NCBI GenBank assembly: GCA_902803315.1 | Contig: CADCPM010000013.1 | Coordinates: 1 to 59,665, forward strand | DNA: 59,665 nucleotides | Direction of reading: 5' to 3' | Origin: an uncultured Coriobacteriaceae bacterium | GTDB lineage: Bacteria; Actinomycetota; Coriobacteriia; Coriobacteriales; Atopobiaceae | Shown here: positions 37,101 through 45,751 of the stretch, one piece after another | How the letters are laid out: each line of letters opens with the position of its first letter | Position numbering within the stretch: the stretch's first letter is position 1 | The notes under the pieces: generated by a model | What the model was told of the DNA's origin: nothing | The model's input: the letters and a program-made list of their open reading frames with translations, nothing else | Databases searched by the model: none | Made by a program: the position numbers and the translations under genes

Positions 37101-37535
37101 CGAGTCCATAGCCTGCTGGTGTGCCCGATATGTATCCAGATCGCATACGGCAAAGCCCTCGCCGTGTAGGTCGTTGGCATCGATTACCCTGCGGGGTATC
37201 CACGCGCCATAATCCTCGCGAGGCGACAGGGTGCCGCTTGGATTGAGCATGGCGCCAATGCAGAGCAGCGGTTGAGAGACACTCCCGTCCGAGAAGGCGA
37301 GCATGCGTAGGCCACAGGCCACGGGAACGCTCTGCGACCCAAACGCGACGTCTTTGTGTCGTGTGGAGTAGGCGAGCAGGATCTTGCGCGTAAGGTGGCT
37401 GGAAAGAACGCCATCGCGCAGTTCCTCCCTTGGCGCACTCCAACCAGAGGCTATACAGTCCGCATTCACGTCGCAAATGTCACCAAGGCTTGTGGCTTGG
37501 GCCAAATAGGCAAGAACCTCCGCAGGCTCGAGCAT
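34188..37535 (-). CDS. Very large SF1-helicase-like protein with degenerate ATPase motifs
   Basis: An 1115-residue protein. The layout follows UPF1-type SF1 helicases: a P-loop position at 293-300 reading GTPEGTNG (no GKT), motif Ia VAPTRTLDSLVRLM (328-341), a roughly 250-residue helical insertion (430-690), motif II position VTFVLDAGS (705-713, no DE), motif III LGSEATLG, intact motif IV SPYRSQSQEIE (894-904) and a weak motif V. The last 90 residues resemble a phage antirepressor-like winged domain (GLIERVRSKDAKAGWKPTAAGK). Catalytic residues for ATP hydrolysis are missing. Start chosen for GGAGGGG upstream. Function unknown. Confidence 0.6.
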   Translation of the reverse strand: MLEPAEVLAYLAQATSLGDICDVNADCIASGWSAPREELRDGVLSSHLTRKILLAYSTRHKDVAFGSQSVPVACGLRMLAFSDGSVSQPLLCIGAMLNPSGTLSPREDYGAWIPRRVIDANDLHGEGFAVCDLDTYRAHQQAMDSLPADGTWNTTISRAEDLFASVCTLSEETLQEFGAHIEDEACAIWLWDRPADAHIVSHQLEGLTRNGNTSSKEDGVTSMSVPLSKLLEAADKGKVANSYGEGDQLPDEALLYPKILCGVIDHLPQMDVREHDALASFAQESKGDVLSIGTPEGTNGNALALAAMANLLTECALRGDNAPLMCCVAPTRTLDSLVRLMSSRPTAGQVALSSRWIPRIALQQGAQDTLSSRKTLGALPAFFVLHTADGTATTASPSCIVRSYGHMLDDELALYRDSWYVPKATTYFLDCVAGFTKQRFHTIAQARAKLAEILRRVDQERCELIDAYAIVCKASELLRQRDGLVARIGRLRRGHTICKERLEFWQALANEQKSYRQILAPVNHDQSKIIAQNAQRGESLAQGKNHIADVVEAYSKELLRIETSIDRLRGASANLSTRIRAASPEGSRCTRIIETLTDLCRLTQDQKALLDATIDGRGGEVSLYYLQDVLDKTIRPAEFWMAMHIYESRWISYANYLSKHARAHTDIPDDLWKNIPNLCPFNLVPDDISAGIVEEICGNEGRVDVTFVLDAGSISISKGLSLASMSERLVVLGSEATLGARVSMTKTYDQIRSAAKFGDGTWAKLVDKGICVSSGQPFHTFASNVADIEHCLLCDTNTSYGEIDDLRSDLFPREPLRTGRMPASSADDNDYALREIVPSLCYVHVPDSSWRKVGAGRVSRSEALAIGRWLRNHAQDIEARYGRCVLRAPIAIVSPYRSQSQEIEQVLERLGEKIRRIVEPISIEDLNGRSWPLVILCATCGPEAYEGLCYANAANIVAQSAAAAQDALLLFVGNAWIKSSDDTVHRFFAKATRVGRLFSRPRVASISTLDKADSNSKGKVKLRSKPVSITVLVQTLTERGELSSAPTATEANKALAKAGLIERVRSKDAKAGWKPTAAGKEAGIVAVRDRNGNPFCAYTAACEAVVCTALQSAHN

Positions 37536-37654
37536 GTGCCCCTCCTTCTTCGTTTGAACTACGTTTGTGCCAACAAGCTGATTGTACAACACGCACACGC
37601 GCACCGTAGACGCGACGTTTGTGAGGGAAGGATTTTCACACAGCCTTGGATGCT

Positions 37655-37762
37655 GGTCACGCCTCCGCATACGGTGCGATTCGCAGGTGGCGACTCACGA
37701 AGTGAGCAAGCAAAGCGAGCGCGGAGCTGCCTGCGATTCGCACCGCATGCGGGGGCGTGATC
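37655..37762 (+). repeat. Palindromic element, family B, copy 3
   Basis: Core at 37689-37727 (GACTCACGAAGTGAG ... AAAGCGAGCGCGGAGC). Arms of about 34 bp (37655-37688 and 37728-37762) pair with five or so mismatches and are unique to this copy. It lies after the 3' end of thiI and upstream of the pseudo-helicase gene. Confidence 0.8.
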
Positions 37763-37779
37763 AAAACCTGCACGGCCCC

Positions 37780-39018
37780 TTATTCAAACGCCGGCGAGAG
37801 CTCGTTGTGGCGAGCCCACAGGCTGCGCGGAGGCTTGTACGAGGGGCACTGATCGAAGTCGACGTATTCGATGGTGTCCACGAGCTCTTGAATCATCGCT
37901 TCGTGGTCGAAGAGGTCCCAGGCCTTGTGCACCTCATCACGACGCGCGTGAGTCTCAGGCCTGCGGGGCATGAATAGCGTGCAGCAGTCCGGTGCGTCTT
38001 GGCTGCTGATGTCGTAGGTGCCGATCTCTTCCGCGCGCCTCATGATCTCCTGTTTGTCGGAGCCAATCAGCGGGCGCAACACGGGCAGGGATACCATCTC
38101 GTTCACCACGGAGATGTTCTCGAGGGTCTGCGAGGCCACCTGTCCAAGCGACTCGCCCGTTACCAGGGCCTTGGCCCCCTCGAGGTTGGCCACGCGTTCC
38201 GCCACGTCAAACATGACGCGCCTGTACATTATTATGCGTAGCCCTTGCGGTACCACCAGCGATATCTCACGCTGCTTCTCTCCAAAGGGAACGACATACA
38301 AACGTCCCACGACGCCCGATGGGGCCAGCGCCTCGATGAGGTCCTGGCAGAGCCACTCACTCGTATCGGAGGTCATGGGGCGTCCCGAGAAGTGCACGGG
38401 CACGCAAATGGCTCCCCTCCTGCCGAGCATCCAGGTGGCAACGGGAGAGTCGAAGCCACTCGAGAAGAGGCTCACGACCTTCCCTGCGGTGCCGACGGGA
38501 AGCCCCCCGACCCCAATGCCCGTGTCGGCATACACGTATACGTCGCCCTGTACCGCATGCACCACAACGGTTATGTCGGGCCCGTGCATAAGGACCTTCT
38601 TCGTGGGAAAAGCCGCGCACAGCGAAGACCCGACGATGCGGTTCATCTCTAGCGTGTGGCGTTCGTAGTTGGTGGAAGAGCGGCGCGCGTGCACCTTGAA
38701 GGACTGCCAGTCTTCACTTACCTCGCCAAGTGCCCTCACGGCGGCATCGCAATAGACTTGCTCCTCCTGGGGGCAGCGATAGGCAAGCGAAACGCGAGCG
38801 ACGCCAGGGATGCGCGAGATCGCATGGGCCATCTCATTGCTGGCGAACCCGCTTTGGTCCTCCACCAGCAGGTGGCCGGAGATGCGACGCGCACGCTGGA
38901 TGCTCGAGCCCTTGAGCGCATGGTTTATGTTTGCCAGCAGCCTATTCTCGAAGTTCGCGCGGTTCTTTCCCTTGAGCCCGATCTCGTGGTAGTGGACCAG
39001 GCATACGCGCTCGATCAT
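37780..39018 (-). CDS. thiI: tRNA 4-thiouridine synthase ThiI
   Basis: A 412-residue enzyme with an N-terminal ferredoxin-like/THUMP region (RISGHLLVEDQ, FKVHARRSSTNYERHTLEMNR) and an adenylating PP-loop domain (LFSSGFDSPVATWM). It lacks the C-terminal rhodanese domain of the E. coli protein, as in most Gram-positive bacteria, so sulfur must come from a partner. It overlaps rpoZ by 4 nt. Confidence 0.93.
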   Translation of the reverse strand: MIERVCLVHYHEIGLKGKNRANFENRLLANINHALKGSSIQRARRISGHLLVEDQSGFASNEMAHAISRIPGVARVSLAYRCPQEEQVYCDAAVRALGEVSEDWQSFKVHARRSSTNYERHTLEMNRIVGSSLCAAFPTKKVLMHGPDITVVVHAVQGDVYVYADTGIGVGGLPVGTAGKVVSLFSSGFDSPVATWMLGRRGAICVPVHFSGRPMTSDTSEWLCQDLIEALAPSGVVGRLYVVPFGEKQREISLVVPQGLRIIMYRRVMFDVAERVANLEGAKALVTGESLGQVASQTLENISVVNEMVSLPVLRPLIGSDKQEIMRRAEEIGTYDISSQDAPDCCTLFMPRRPETHARRDEVHKAWDLFDHEAMIQELVDTIEYVDFDQCPSYKPPRSLWARHNELSPAFE

Positions 39019-39308
39019 AGGTTCTGCTTTACGCGCGTGTTCGCGCCGCGGATGGCCTCGTCAAATTCGTCCTGCTCGAAGCCCAGCACGTCGTCGTTGA
39101 TCTCTTGCATGGCAATCGACACCGTGTCTTCGCCCGAGGCGATGGTGGTTATGTCGTCGAAGTCCTGAGCCTCCATAACGCGCAGGTGCTGCCCGCGAAG
39201 CATGTTGTTGATGTCGCATGCGCGCTTGGCGGTTACCGTGCACAGCAGAAACGGATTCTGCTCCGTCTTGGAAAGCAGCGTGTCGATCTCGGGGCTGGTA
39301 ATGGACAT
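39015..39308 (-). CDS. rpoZ: RNA polymerase omega subunit
   Basis: A 97-residue protein with the omega pattern: LLSKTEQNPFLLCTVTAKRACDINNML near the N-terminus. It is diverged, with an acidic C-terminal half. Its place directly behind gmk (2-bp gap) supports the call, since gmk-rpoZ is the usual order. Confidence 0.85.
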   Translation of the reverse strand: MSITSPEIDTLLSKTEQNPFLLCTVTAKRACDINNMLRGQHLRVMEAQDFDDITTIASGEDTVSIAMQEINDDVLGFEQDEFDEAIRGANTRVKQNL

Positions 39309-39310
39309 GG

Positions 39311-39889
39311 CTAGATGCCCTCCTCTTCTGATTCGTATCTCTCTAACGTGCTCGCAAGTTCACTTACGGCAGCGTCCAAGTCGTCGTTCACAATGCGGAC
39401 GTCGTAAGTTGACGCCAACGCGAGCTCAGACTTGGCCGTGCGAAGCCGTATGGCAAGAGACTCTTCCGACTCTGTCCCCCGGTTGCGCAGCCGATCCACG
39501 AGTACGTCCCACGAAGGTGGCTCTATGAATATGCGAACGGTATCAGGGTACATGTTATGCACGTTGATCCCACCCTGCACATCAATCTCCAATATTACCG
39601 ACTCTCCGCGGGCGAGGCAAGCGTCTACCTCGCTCTTTAGGGTCCCGTAACGATGGTCGTGGACCTGCGCCCACTCAAGGAACTCTCCCCGTTTAACAAG
39701 CTCGTCGAACTTGGGGTCGGAAATGAAGTGATAGGAGACCCCATTCACCTCACCGGGTCTGGGGTCCCTTGTCGTAGCGGAAACCGGCAGGCCGAGCAGG
39801 GGACGCTTCTGTCGCACACGCGCAACGAGCGTACCCTTGCCGACACCTGCCGGTCCCGAAACGACAAAGAGTCTAGGTCTGCGTCCCAC
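39311..39889 (-). CDS. gmk: Guanylate kinase
   Basis: A 192-residue enzyme phosphorylating GMP. It has the P-loop SGPAGVGKGT, the GMP-binding ATTRDPRPGEVNGVSYHF and the EIDVQGG motif. GTG start overlapping the mihF stop by 1 nt. Confidence 0.96.
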   Translation of the reverse strand: MGRRPRLFVVSGPAGVGKGTLVARVRQKRPLLGLPVSATTRDPRPGEVNGVSYHFISDPKFDELVKRGEFLEWAQVHDHRYGTLKSEVDACLARGESVILEIDVQGGINVHNMYPDTVRIFIEPPSWDVLVDRLRNRGTESEESLAIRLRTAKSELALASTYDVRIVNDDLDAAVSELASTLERYESEEEGI

Positions 39890-40197
39890 TATTTGGAAAG
39901 CGCCTCGAGCAGCTGCTCACGCTGGCGGGCGCCAAGGCCCTTTACGCGGCGAGAGGGCGAGATGTTGAGCTCCTCCATGATCTTGGTGGCCTTGGCCTTG
40001 CCATAGCCGGGAAGCGACTCAATAAGTGCAGAGACCTTCATGCGGTTGGCAATGGGATCATCGGAGTCGAGGACTTGCTCGAGCGTTACGTTGCCGGCCT
40101 TGATGTTCTCACGAAGCTCTGCACGAGCGTGACGAGCGGCAGCGGCCTTTTCCAGAGCGGCCTTGCGCTGCTCGTCTGTGAGTTGAGGTAGTGGCAT
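39889..40197 (-). CDS. mihF: Actinobacterial integration host factor (mIHF)
   Basis: A 102-residue nucleoid protein: basic N-terminal helix (RKAALEKAAAARHARAELRENIKAG) and a helix-two-turn-helix S13-like domain (VSALIESLPGYGKAKATKIMEEL). The start at 40197 has GGAGGAACT upstream. mihF next to gmk is typical of Actinobacteria and supports the taxonomic inference. Confidence 0.93.
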   Translation of the reverse strand: MPLPQLTDEQRKAALEKAAAARHARAELRENIKAGNVTLEQVLDSDDPIANRMKVSALIESLPGYGKAKATKIMEELNISPSRRVKGLGARQREQLLEALSK

Positions 40198-40439
40198 AGT
40201 TCCTCCAAACATAAATTTACTGGTAACTCATGCAAACGAGCAAAGGTCTTATGCTCGTTCGCAGTGCAATAGTGGTGCATTGCGGCGTATTTATCAACCT
40301 AAAAACGCCTGTTTTTGCAAAACATACCATTCTTCCTACACATATACCTGCGTTTTTGCCCAAATATGACTCTTTTGAGACGGCATGTAGCCAATACGGT
40401 TCCCTTTTCCGCAGGTACGCGATGTCCGAAAAGGCGCCA
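40198..40439 (-). other. mihF leader and pyrF 3' region
   Basis: This 242-bp gap holds an ACGAGCA/TGCTCGT hairpin (40236-40258) shortly before the mihF ribosome site and an AAAAAC/GTTTTT stem (about 40302-40317) that may end pyrF transcription. No gene seen. Confidence 0.35.
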
Positions 40440-41162
40440 CTATTCGCCCGTAAGCTCGCTTACGATGTTGTCGAAGGCAAGCACCGGGTCCTCAGCCTGG
40501 GTTATGGGACGACCGATGACGAGCTTCGAGGCGCCTGCCGCTATGGCTGCCGCAGGTGTGGAGATGCGCTTCTGATCGCCTACGTCGGCTCCTGCCGGAC
40601 GGATTCCCGGCGTCACGATAAGGGCGTCGGGACCCAGCAGCGCGCGCATGGCGGCCGCTTCCTGGGGCGAGCACACGATTCCGTCGGCGCCTGCGTTAAC
40701 CGACAGGCTTGCCAGACGGCTCACCTCGTCGGCAACCGAATCCGTTACGCCGATGGACGAAAGGGCCTCCTGGTCCATGCTCGTGAGGACCGATATGGCC
40801 ACGAGCCTCGTTCGCTCGGCCCCGCGGTCGAGGGCACCCTCCTGTGCGCCTGCACGACCCTCAGAGATCATGGCAGCGCCTCCCAAGCCATGGATGGACA
40901 GAATGTCGGCTCCGCAAAGCGACGCCGAGTATGCCGCCCCGTGAATCTGGAACGGAATGTCGTGGAGCTTGAGGTCCAAGAACACCCTAAAGCCGCGCTC
41001 TCGCATCTGATCGACGATGGCCGGTCCGTAGCGATAGAACAGCGTCATGCCCACCTTTACCCATATTGCCTTGCCTGCGAGCTTGTCGCAGAGCGCGAGC
41101 GCGTCCTCGCGGCTCATGTCGAGGGCAATAATAATCGCGTCGCGTGCCTCTTCCTGCGTCAT
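40440..41162 (-). CDS. pyrF: Orotidine 5'-phosphate decarboxylase
   Basis: A 240-residue last enzyme of UMP synthesis. The catalytic LDLKLHDIP (Asp-x-Lys-x-x-Asp) motif is present, with IIIALDMS at the N-terminus and ITPGIRPAG-like and VIGRPIT segments. Start chosen at 41162 after GAGGAAATAAAG. A family C palindrome lies between it and pyrD. Confidence 0.95.
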   Translation of the reverse strand: MTQEEARDAIIIALDMSREDALALCDKLAGKAIWVKVGMTLFYRYGPAIVDQMRERGFRVFLDLKLHDIPFQIHGAAYSASLCGADILSIHGLGGAAMISEGRAGAQEGALDRGAERTRLVAISVLTSMDQEALSSIGVTDSVADEVSRLASLSVNAGADGIVCSPQEAAAMRALLGPDALIVTPGIRPAGADVGDQKRISTPAAAIAAGASKLVIGRPITQAEDPVLAFDNIVSELTGE

Positions 41163-41186
41163 CTTTATTTCCTCTCTTTTCTTACG

Positions 41187-41220
41187 AACCCTAACTTGGG
41201 GACTTCCCCTAGTTAGGGTT
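41187..41220. repeat. Short family C palindrome between pyrD and pyrF
   Basis: AACCCTAACTTGGGG pairs with CCCCTAGTTAGGGTT (one mismatch) around a 4-nt loop. Its outer AA forms part of the pyrD stop codon (complement of 41219-41221). The sequence matches the arms of the larger elements near 53.5 and 58.4 kb. Confidence 0.75.
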
Positions 41221-42148
41221 ACGCCTCGAAGGCGCCAACCAGTTCGCCTATTTTGGATACGCCCTGCTGAGAAGCCCAAGCCTCAAGTCCCTCGACCACG
41301 CGCACGGCGCAGGTTGGGTCATAAAGGTTCGCCGTTCCCACGCTCACCGCCGTGGCGCCGGCCAGGATCATCTCGGCTGCGTCCTCCCAGCTAGCCACTC
41401 CCCCGATTCCGCAGAGGGGAATGGAGACCGCCTGCGCGCACTCCCACACCATGCGCACCGCAATGGCGTGGATGGCAGGTCCCGACACCCCCGCCGTGGG
41501 GCGTGCCAGGCGACTGCGCCGCGTGCGCACGTCTATGGCCATGCCGGGTATGGTGTTGATGAGCGAGAGCGCGTCGGCCCCCTCGGCCTCGAGCGCACGC
41601 CCGATCTCCGCCACGTCGTGCGGTGCCATCTTTACCACCACCGGCCGCTTGGTCCTTGGCCTAATGGCACGCATGACCTCTGCGGCGCTGGCAGGGGTTG
41701 CGCCCATGGCGGCGCCTCCGGCTGCGATGTTGGGACAGCTGATGTTTATCTCGAAGCCTGCGGCAAAGGGAGCGAGCTCCTCGAACAGGTCCATCGCCTG
41801 CTCGTACTCTTCGAGGGAGTGGCCCGCCACCTGGCATATGACGGCACAGCCGCGGTCGCTCAGCCCTTGCAGATAGGTGCCGTAGCGTTCCACGAACCCA
41901 CGCACACCTGGATTCTGCAGTCCCACCGAGTTCATGATGGCTGCGCCGCCAAGCTCTGCGAGGCGCGGCGCCGGGTTGCCGTCCCACGGCTCGGCGGCCA
42001 CGCCCTTGCAGGTGATGGCGCCCAGCGTGGCGCCCACGTCGTAGAAGCCCTCGAACTGCATCCCGTTGCCGAACGTGCCCGATGCGGTGTTTATGGGGTT
42101 TCTCATGGCAATGCCGCCCAGGTTGACGGCCATGTTTACCGTACTCAC
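41219..42148 (-). CDS. pyrD: Dihydroorotate dehydrogenase B, catalytic subunit
   Basis: A 309-residue FMN enzyme oxidising dihydroorotate to orotate. It has NPINTASGTFG, the active-site Cys in INISCPNI, and GIGGVASWEDA. This class works with PyrK, encoded immediately upstream, and uses NAD+. Two adjacent GTG codons (42151, 42148) could start it; 42148 gives a GTGA overlap with pyrK and better spacing from GAGGAGG. Confidence 0.94.
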   Translation of the reverse strand: MSTVNMAVNLGGIAMRNPINTASGTFGNGMQFEGFYDVGATLGAITCKGVAAEPWDGNPAPRLAELGGAAIMNSVGLQNPGVRGFVERYGTYLQGLSDRGCAVICQVAGHSLEEYEQAMDLFEELAPFAAGFEINISCPNIAAGGAAMGATPASAAEVMRAIRPRTKRPVVVKMAPHDVAEIGRALEAEGADALSLINTIPGMAIDVRTRRSRLARPTAGVSGPAIHAIAVRMVWECAQAVSIPLCGIGGVASWEDAAEMILAGATAVSVGTANLYDPTCAVRVVEGLEAWASQQGVSKIGELVGAFEA

Positions 42149-42951
42149 CACGCCACCTCCTCGGCGTCAAACACAGGTCCGTCCGAGCAGCACAGCGCAT
42201 AGCCGCCACCCTTGAGCGCCACGTTGCAGCAGCTGCAGGCGCCAAAGCCACAGCCCATCATGGCCTCCAGGGATGCCTGGCATGCGATGCCGGACCCCTT
42301 TGCCAGGTGGGCGACGCCGGCCATCATGGGGTGCGGCCCGCAGGTGTAGACGCATGCGTAGGGGTTCTCGGCAAGCAGACCTTCCATGGCCTGCGTGGTG
42401 AACCCCGCGATTCCACGCGTTCCGTTATCGGTTGTGAGGACCACCTTGCGTGCGCAATCGCAACCTTCGTCCTTGCACAGCGTGCGCAGGCAGTCGAGAA
42501 GGTCCTCCACATGCTTGTCCGACGTCTGAGCGCCAACGACGGCATCGAACCCAATGCCCGCGCTTACGAGCATGCGCGCCGCGGCCACGATGGGCGGAAG
42601 TCCGATTCCCCCGGCCACCAGGAGCGCGCGTCCTTGCCTTGCGGGAAGCTTCCAACCGACCCCGCAAGGTCCCACAAGGGTGGAGCGGTCGCCGGGTGCC
42701 ATGGCGGCGAGCCTTTGCGTTCCCTCTCCCACGACGGCGAAGTAGAGCTCGACGACGCCGTTCTTGCTATCGGCATGCGAGAAGGAAAGCGGCACGCGCA
42801 GGATGTGCGCCCCGTCGCCTGGCACGTGGATGTTCACGAACTGGCCGGGCTCAAGCTCCGCAGCCACCTCGGAGTGGATGCTCATGTGCCAGACGTCCTG
42901 CGCCGCCTGCCCGCACGAAAGCACCTCGAAGTCGTGCTGTGTGGCGCTCAT
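42145..42951 (-). CDS. pyrK: Dihydroorotate dehydrogenase B, electron-transfer subunit
   Basis: A 268-residue flavoprotein with a ferredoxin-reductase fold: FAD site (LRVPLSFS), NAD site (ALLVAGGIGLPPIVAAARML) and a C-terminal [2Fe-2S] cluster (CGFGACSCC ... CC). It passes electrons from PyrD to NAD+. It overlaps pyrC by 4 nt. Confidence 0.94.
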   Translation of the reverse strand: MSATQHDFEVLSCGQAAQDVWHMSIHSEVAAELEPGQFVNIHVPGDGAHILRVPLSFSHADSKNGVVELYFAVVGEGTQRLAAMAPGDRSTLVGPCGVGWKLPARQGRALLVAGGIGLPPIVAAARMLVSAGIGFDAVVGAQTSDKHVEDLLDCLRTLCKDEGCDCARKVVLTTDNGTRGIAGFTTQAMEGLLAENPYACVYTCGPHPMMAGVAHLAKGSGIACQASLEAMMGCGFGACSCCNVALKGGGYALCCSDGPVFDAEEVAW

Positions 42952-44243
42952 GCTTCCACGACCTTGCCGTCAACGAGGACGTGACGACCGTCCACGAACA
43001 CGTCGCAGGCGCAACCCTTGAGCGTCAGGCCCAAGAAGGATGAGTTCTTGGACTTGCACTGCAGGTATTCGGGAGTCACGTGAACCACCATTTGCGGGTC
43101 TATGAGCGTGAGGTCCGCAGACGAGCCCGCCTCAAGACGCACCGGGTCGAGCCTCAGGATGCGGCGGGGGTTGATGGCCATGACCTCAACCATGCGCTCC
43201 CAGCTCATCTTGCCGGGCAAGACCATGTTCGCGAGCATGAGGGGAAGCGAGGTCTCGAGACCAACGCAGCCGAAGTAGGCTATCTCCCACTCGCAGTCCT
43301 TCTCGTGGGCTGCGTGGGGGGCATGGTCGGTAACGACGCAGTCGATGGAGCCGTCGAGCAGACCCTCGCGCATGGCGGCGGCGTCGGCCGAGGTGCGCAG
43401 GGGCGGGTTCATCTTGAGGTTGGTGTTGTAGGCATCGGTTATGTCGTCCTCGCACAGGAACAGGTGGTGCGGCGTCACCTCGCAGGTGACAGGCAGGCCC
43501 TCGGCCTTTGCGCGACGTACGTACTCGAGCCCTCGCGCGGTGGAGATGTGACACACATGGAAGTCGCAGCCGGTTATGCGCGCGAGCTCGATGTCGCGCA
43601 TGATCTCCAGCTCCTCTCCGAGGGCGGGCCAGCCGAACATTCCAAGGCGCGTGCTTGCGCGTCCCTCGTTTATGACGCCGTTGGTCGTAAGGCTCTCCAC
43701 CTCGCAGTGTGCGCACACGACGCGATCGAACTGGCTCACGTATTCCATGCAGGTGCGCATCATCCCGGCGCTCTGCACGCCGTGGCCGTCGTCGGAGAAG
43801 GCGCTCGCGCCCTCGGCCACCATGTCGCCGATCTCGGCAAGGGACTCGCCCTTCTGCTCTGCCGTCAGGGCGCCCATCGGACGCACGTGACACAGGTTAG
43901 CCATTTGCGCCTGCTCGATCTGATAGCGAATCTCCGATCCAGAATCCGTTACGGGCGAGGTGTTGGGCATGGTCGCCACGTCGGTAAAGCCTCCGTGGAC
44001 GGCGGCACGTGAGCCCGTTGTTATGGTCTCCTTGTATTCGAAGCCGGGGTCCCTAAAGTGGACGTGCATGTCTACGAGGCCAGGGACCAGGTACTTGCCC
44101 GCGCCGTCGATTACTGTCGCGTCCGTCGCGTCGAGGTCCTTGCCCACCTGCGCGATCTTATCGCCCTCGACGAGGACGTCACAGATCTCGTTGAGGCCGA
44201 CCTGCGGGTCTACGACGTTTGCTCCCCTAATCAGATATGCCAT
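42948..44243 (-). CDS. pyrC: Dihydroorotase
   Basis: A 431-residue zinc amidohydrolase closing the dihydroorotate ring. Metal ligands DMHVHFRDPG near residue 60 and VTDHAPH near 310 are present, with CHISTARGLE between. It overlaps pyrB by 17 bp. Confidence 0.96.
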   Translation of the reverse strand: MAYLIRGANVVDPQVGLNEICDVLVEGDKIAQVGKDLDATDATVIDGAGKYLVPGLVDMHVHFRDPGFEYKETITTGSRAAVHGGFTDVATMPNTSPVTDSGSEIRYQIEQAQMANLCHVRPMGALTAEQKGESLAEIGDMVAEGASAFSDDGHGVQSAGMMRTCMEYVSQFDRVVCAHCEVESLTTNGVINEGRASTRLGMFGWPALGEELEIMRDIELARITGCDFHVCHISTARGLEYVRRAKAEGLPVTCEVTPHHLFLCEDDITDAYNTNLKMNPPLRTSADAAAMREGLLDGSIDCVVTDHAPHAAHEKDCEWEIAYFGCVGLETSLPLMLANMVLPGKMSWERMVEVMAINPRRILRLDPVRLEAGSSADLTLIDPQMVVHVTPEYLQCKSKNSSFLGLTLKGCACDVFVDGRHVLVDGKVVEA

Positions 44244-45165
44244 CGTTCTCTCCTCCCAAGAGCAGGTACATCTCGGCCATACGCGTTGCCACGCCCGCGG
44301 TTACCTGGTCAAGTATGCGCGAGCGTGCGCAGTCAGCAACTTCGGTGTTTATCTCCATGCCGCGGTTCATGGGTCCGGGGTGACAGATAATCGCGTTCTC
44401 CTTCATCATGCGCTCGCGCCGCAGATCGAGGCCGTACAAGCGGTTGTACTCGCGCTTGCTCGGGATTGCCGCGCCCTCCATGCGCTCGAGCTGGACGCGC
44501 AGCATGTACACCACGTCCATGTCTGCGATTACCGAGTCGAAGTCCGAGGTTTGCGGACACGCGTAGTACGTGGGGTCGTCGACCAAGAACGTCGGAGGTC
44601 CCACGAGGGTCACCTCGGCGCCCATGGTCTTGAGCGCTGGGGCCAACGAGCCACACACGCGGCTGTGCGCCAGGTCGCCGACGATGGCGACCTTCAGGCC
44701 ATCCAAGTGCCCAAAGTGCTCGCGGATGGTATAGAGGTCCAACATGGCCTGCGTGGGATGCTGGTGCTTGCCGTCGCCGGCGTTTATTACGATGGCGTCG
44801 GTGTTCTCCGTGATCTTTTGGGGGGTTCCCGCCAGACGCGCGCGGACGACGAACATGTCCACGTTCATGGCGTCGATGGTCTGTATGGTGTCCGCGAGGC
44901 TCTCGCCCTTTACCACCGAACTCGTGGAGCCGCCCATGTTGAGCGTGTCCGCGGAAAGGCGCTTCTCGGCCAACTCGAACGAGCTGCGCGTGCGGGTCGA
45001 GGGCTCAAGGAACAGGTTCACGATAGTGCGACCGCGCAGGGCCGGGACCTTCTTTATGCCTTTTCGAGCGTTTATCTCGGCAAACGAGCGCGCAGTGTCC
45101 AAGATCTGCGTGATGTCGTCCGCCGTGAGGCTCGTCGTGTCTATGAGGTGTCGAACCGACAGCAT
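44227..45165 (-). CDS. pyrB: Aspartate carbamoyltransferase
   Basis: A 312-residue catalytic chain. The carbamoyl-phosphate loop STRTRSSFELA, the HPTQAMLD segment and GPMNRG near the C-terminus are diagnostic. No pyrI regulatory-chain gene is present. It begins 3 bp after pyrR. Confidence 0.96.
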   Translation of the reverse strand: MLSVRHLIDTTSLTADDITQILDTARSFAEINARKGIKKVPALRGRTIVNLFLEPSTRTRSSFELAEKRLSADTLNMGGSTSSVVKGESLADTIQTIDAMNVDMFVVRARLAGTPQKITENTDAIVINAGDGKHQHPTQAMLDLYTIREHFGHLDGLKVAIVGDLAHSRVCGSLAPALKTMGAEVTLVGPPTFLVDDPTYYACPQTSDFDSVIADMDVVYMLRVQLERMEGAAIPSKREYNRLYGLDLRRERMMKENAIICHPGPMNRGMEINTEVADCARSRILDQVTAGVATRMAEMYLLLGGENDGISD

Positions 45166-45168
45166 GCC

Positions 45169-45732
45169 TTATGCCTCCTTTTTGTTGTGCGTCTTGTCCC
45201 AGATGGTTACCGAGTTGTCGCCATCGGTCCCCTTTATGTGGACGCGGATGTCCTCCGCATGCGAGGACGGCACGTTCTTGCCTACGTAGTCGGCGCGTAT
45301 GGGCAGCTCGCGATGGCCGCGGTCCACCATCACGGCGAGCTGCACGGTGCGAGGACGGCCGATGTCCATGAGCGCGTCGAGTGCGGAGCGTACGGTGCGA
45401 CCGGTGTAGAGCACGTCGTCTACCAGCACGATGTCGCGACGGTTGACGTCAAAGGGTATGTTGGTCGCATGCAGCACGGGCGCTATGCTGCGGCCAATGT
45501 CGTCGCGATAGAAGCTTATGTCAAGCTGTCCTACCGGCGGACGCGTCCCTTCGATATCTGCGATCTCGTTGCTTAGGATGCGTGCGATGGGCACTCCCCT
45601 GCTTACGATGCCCACCAGTCCGAGTCCCTGCGCGCCCTCGTTGTGCTCCAGGATCTCGTGGGCGATGCGCGTTACGGCGCGCCGCATGGCAACGTCGTCC
45701 ATGATCGTTGCCTTTGGCCCCATGTTTTCCAT
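45169..45732 (-). CDS. pyrR: PyrR: pyr mRNA-binding attenuator and uracil phosphoribosyltransferase
   Basis: A 187-residue protein with the PRPP loop IVLVDDVLYTGRTVRSALDAL and the PyrR-specific VGQLDISFYRDD. PyrR binds the leader of pyr transcripts when UMP is high and favours termination. Start at 45732 with AGGGGGGGTAGG upstream. The attenuator it should bind is visible just upstream at 45752-45834. Confidence 0.96.
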   Translation of the reverse strand: MENMGPKATIMDDVAMRRAVTRIAHEILEHNEGAQGLGLVGIVSRGVPIARILSNEIADIEGTRPPVGQLDISFYRDDIGRSIAPVLHATNIPFDVNRRDIVLVDDVLYTGRTVRSALDALMDIGRPRTVQLAVMVDRGHRELPIRADYVGKNVPSSHAEDIRVHIKGTDGDNSVTIWDKTHNKKEA

Positions 45733-45751
45733 GATGCCTACCCCCCTTTAT

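Noticed and set aside
43960..45576. 538-codon plus-strand frame opposite pyrC, pyrB and pyrR
   Set aside because: Overlaps three certain genes and has no recognisable domain; arises from GC-rich codons.
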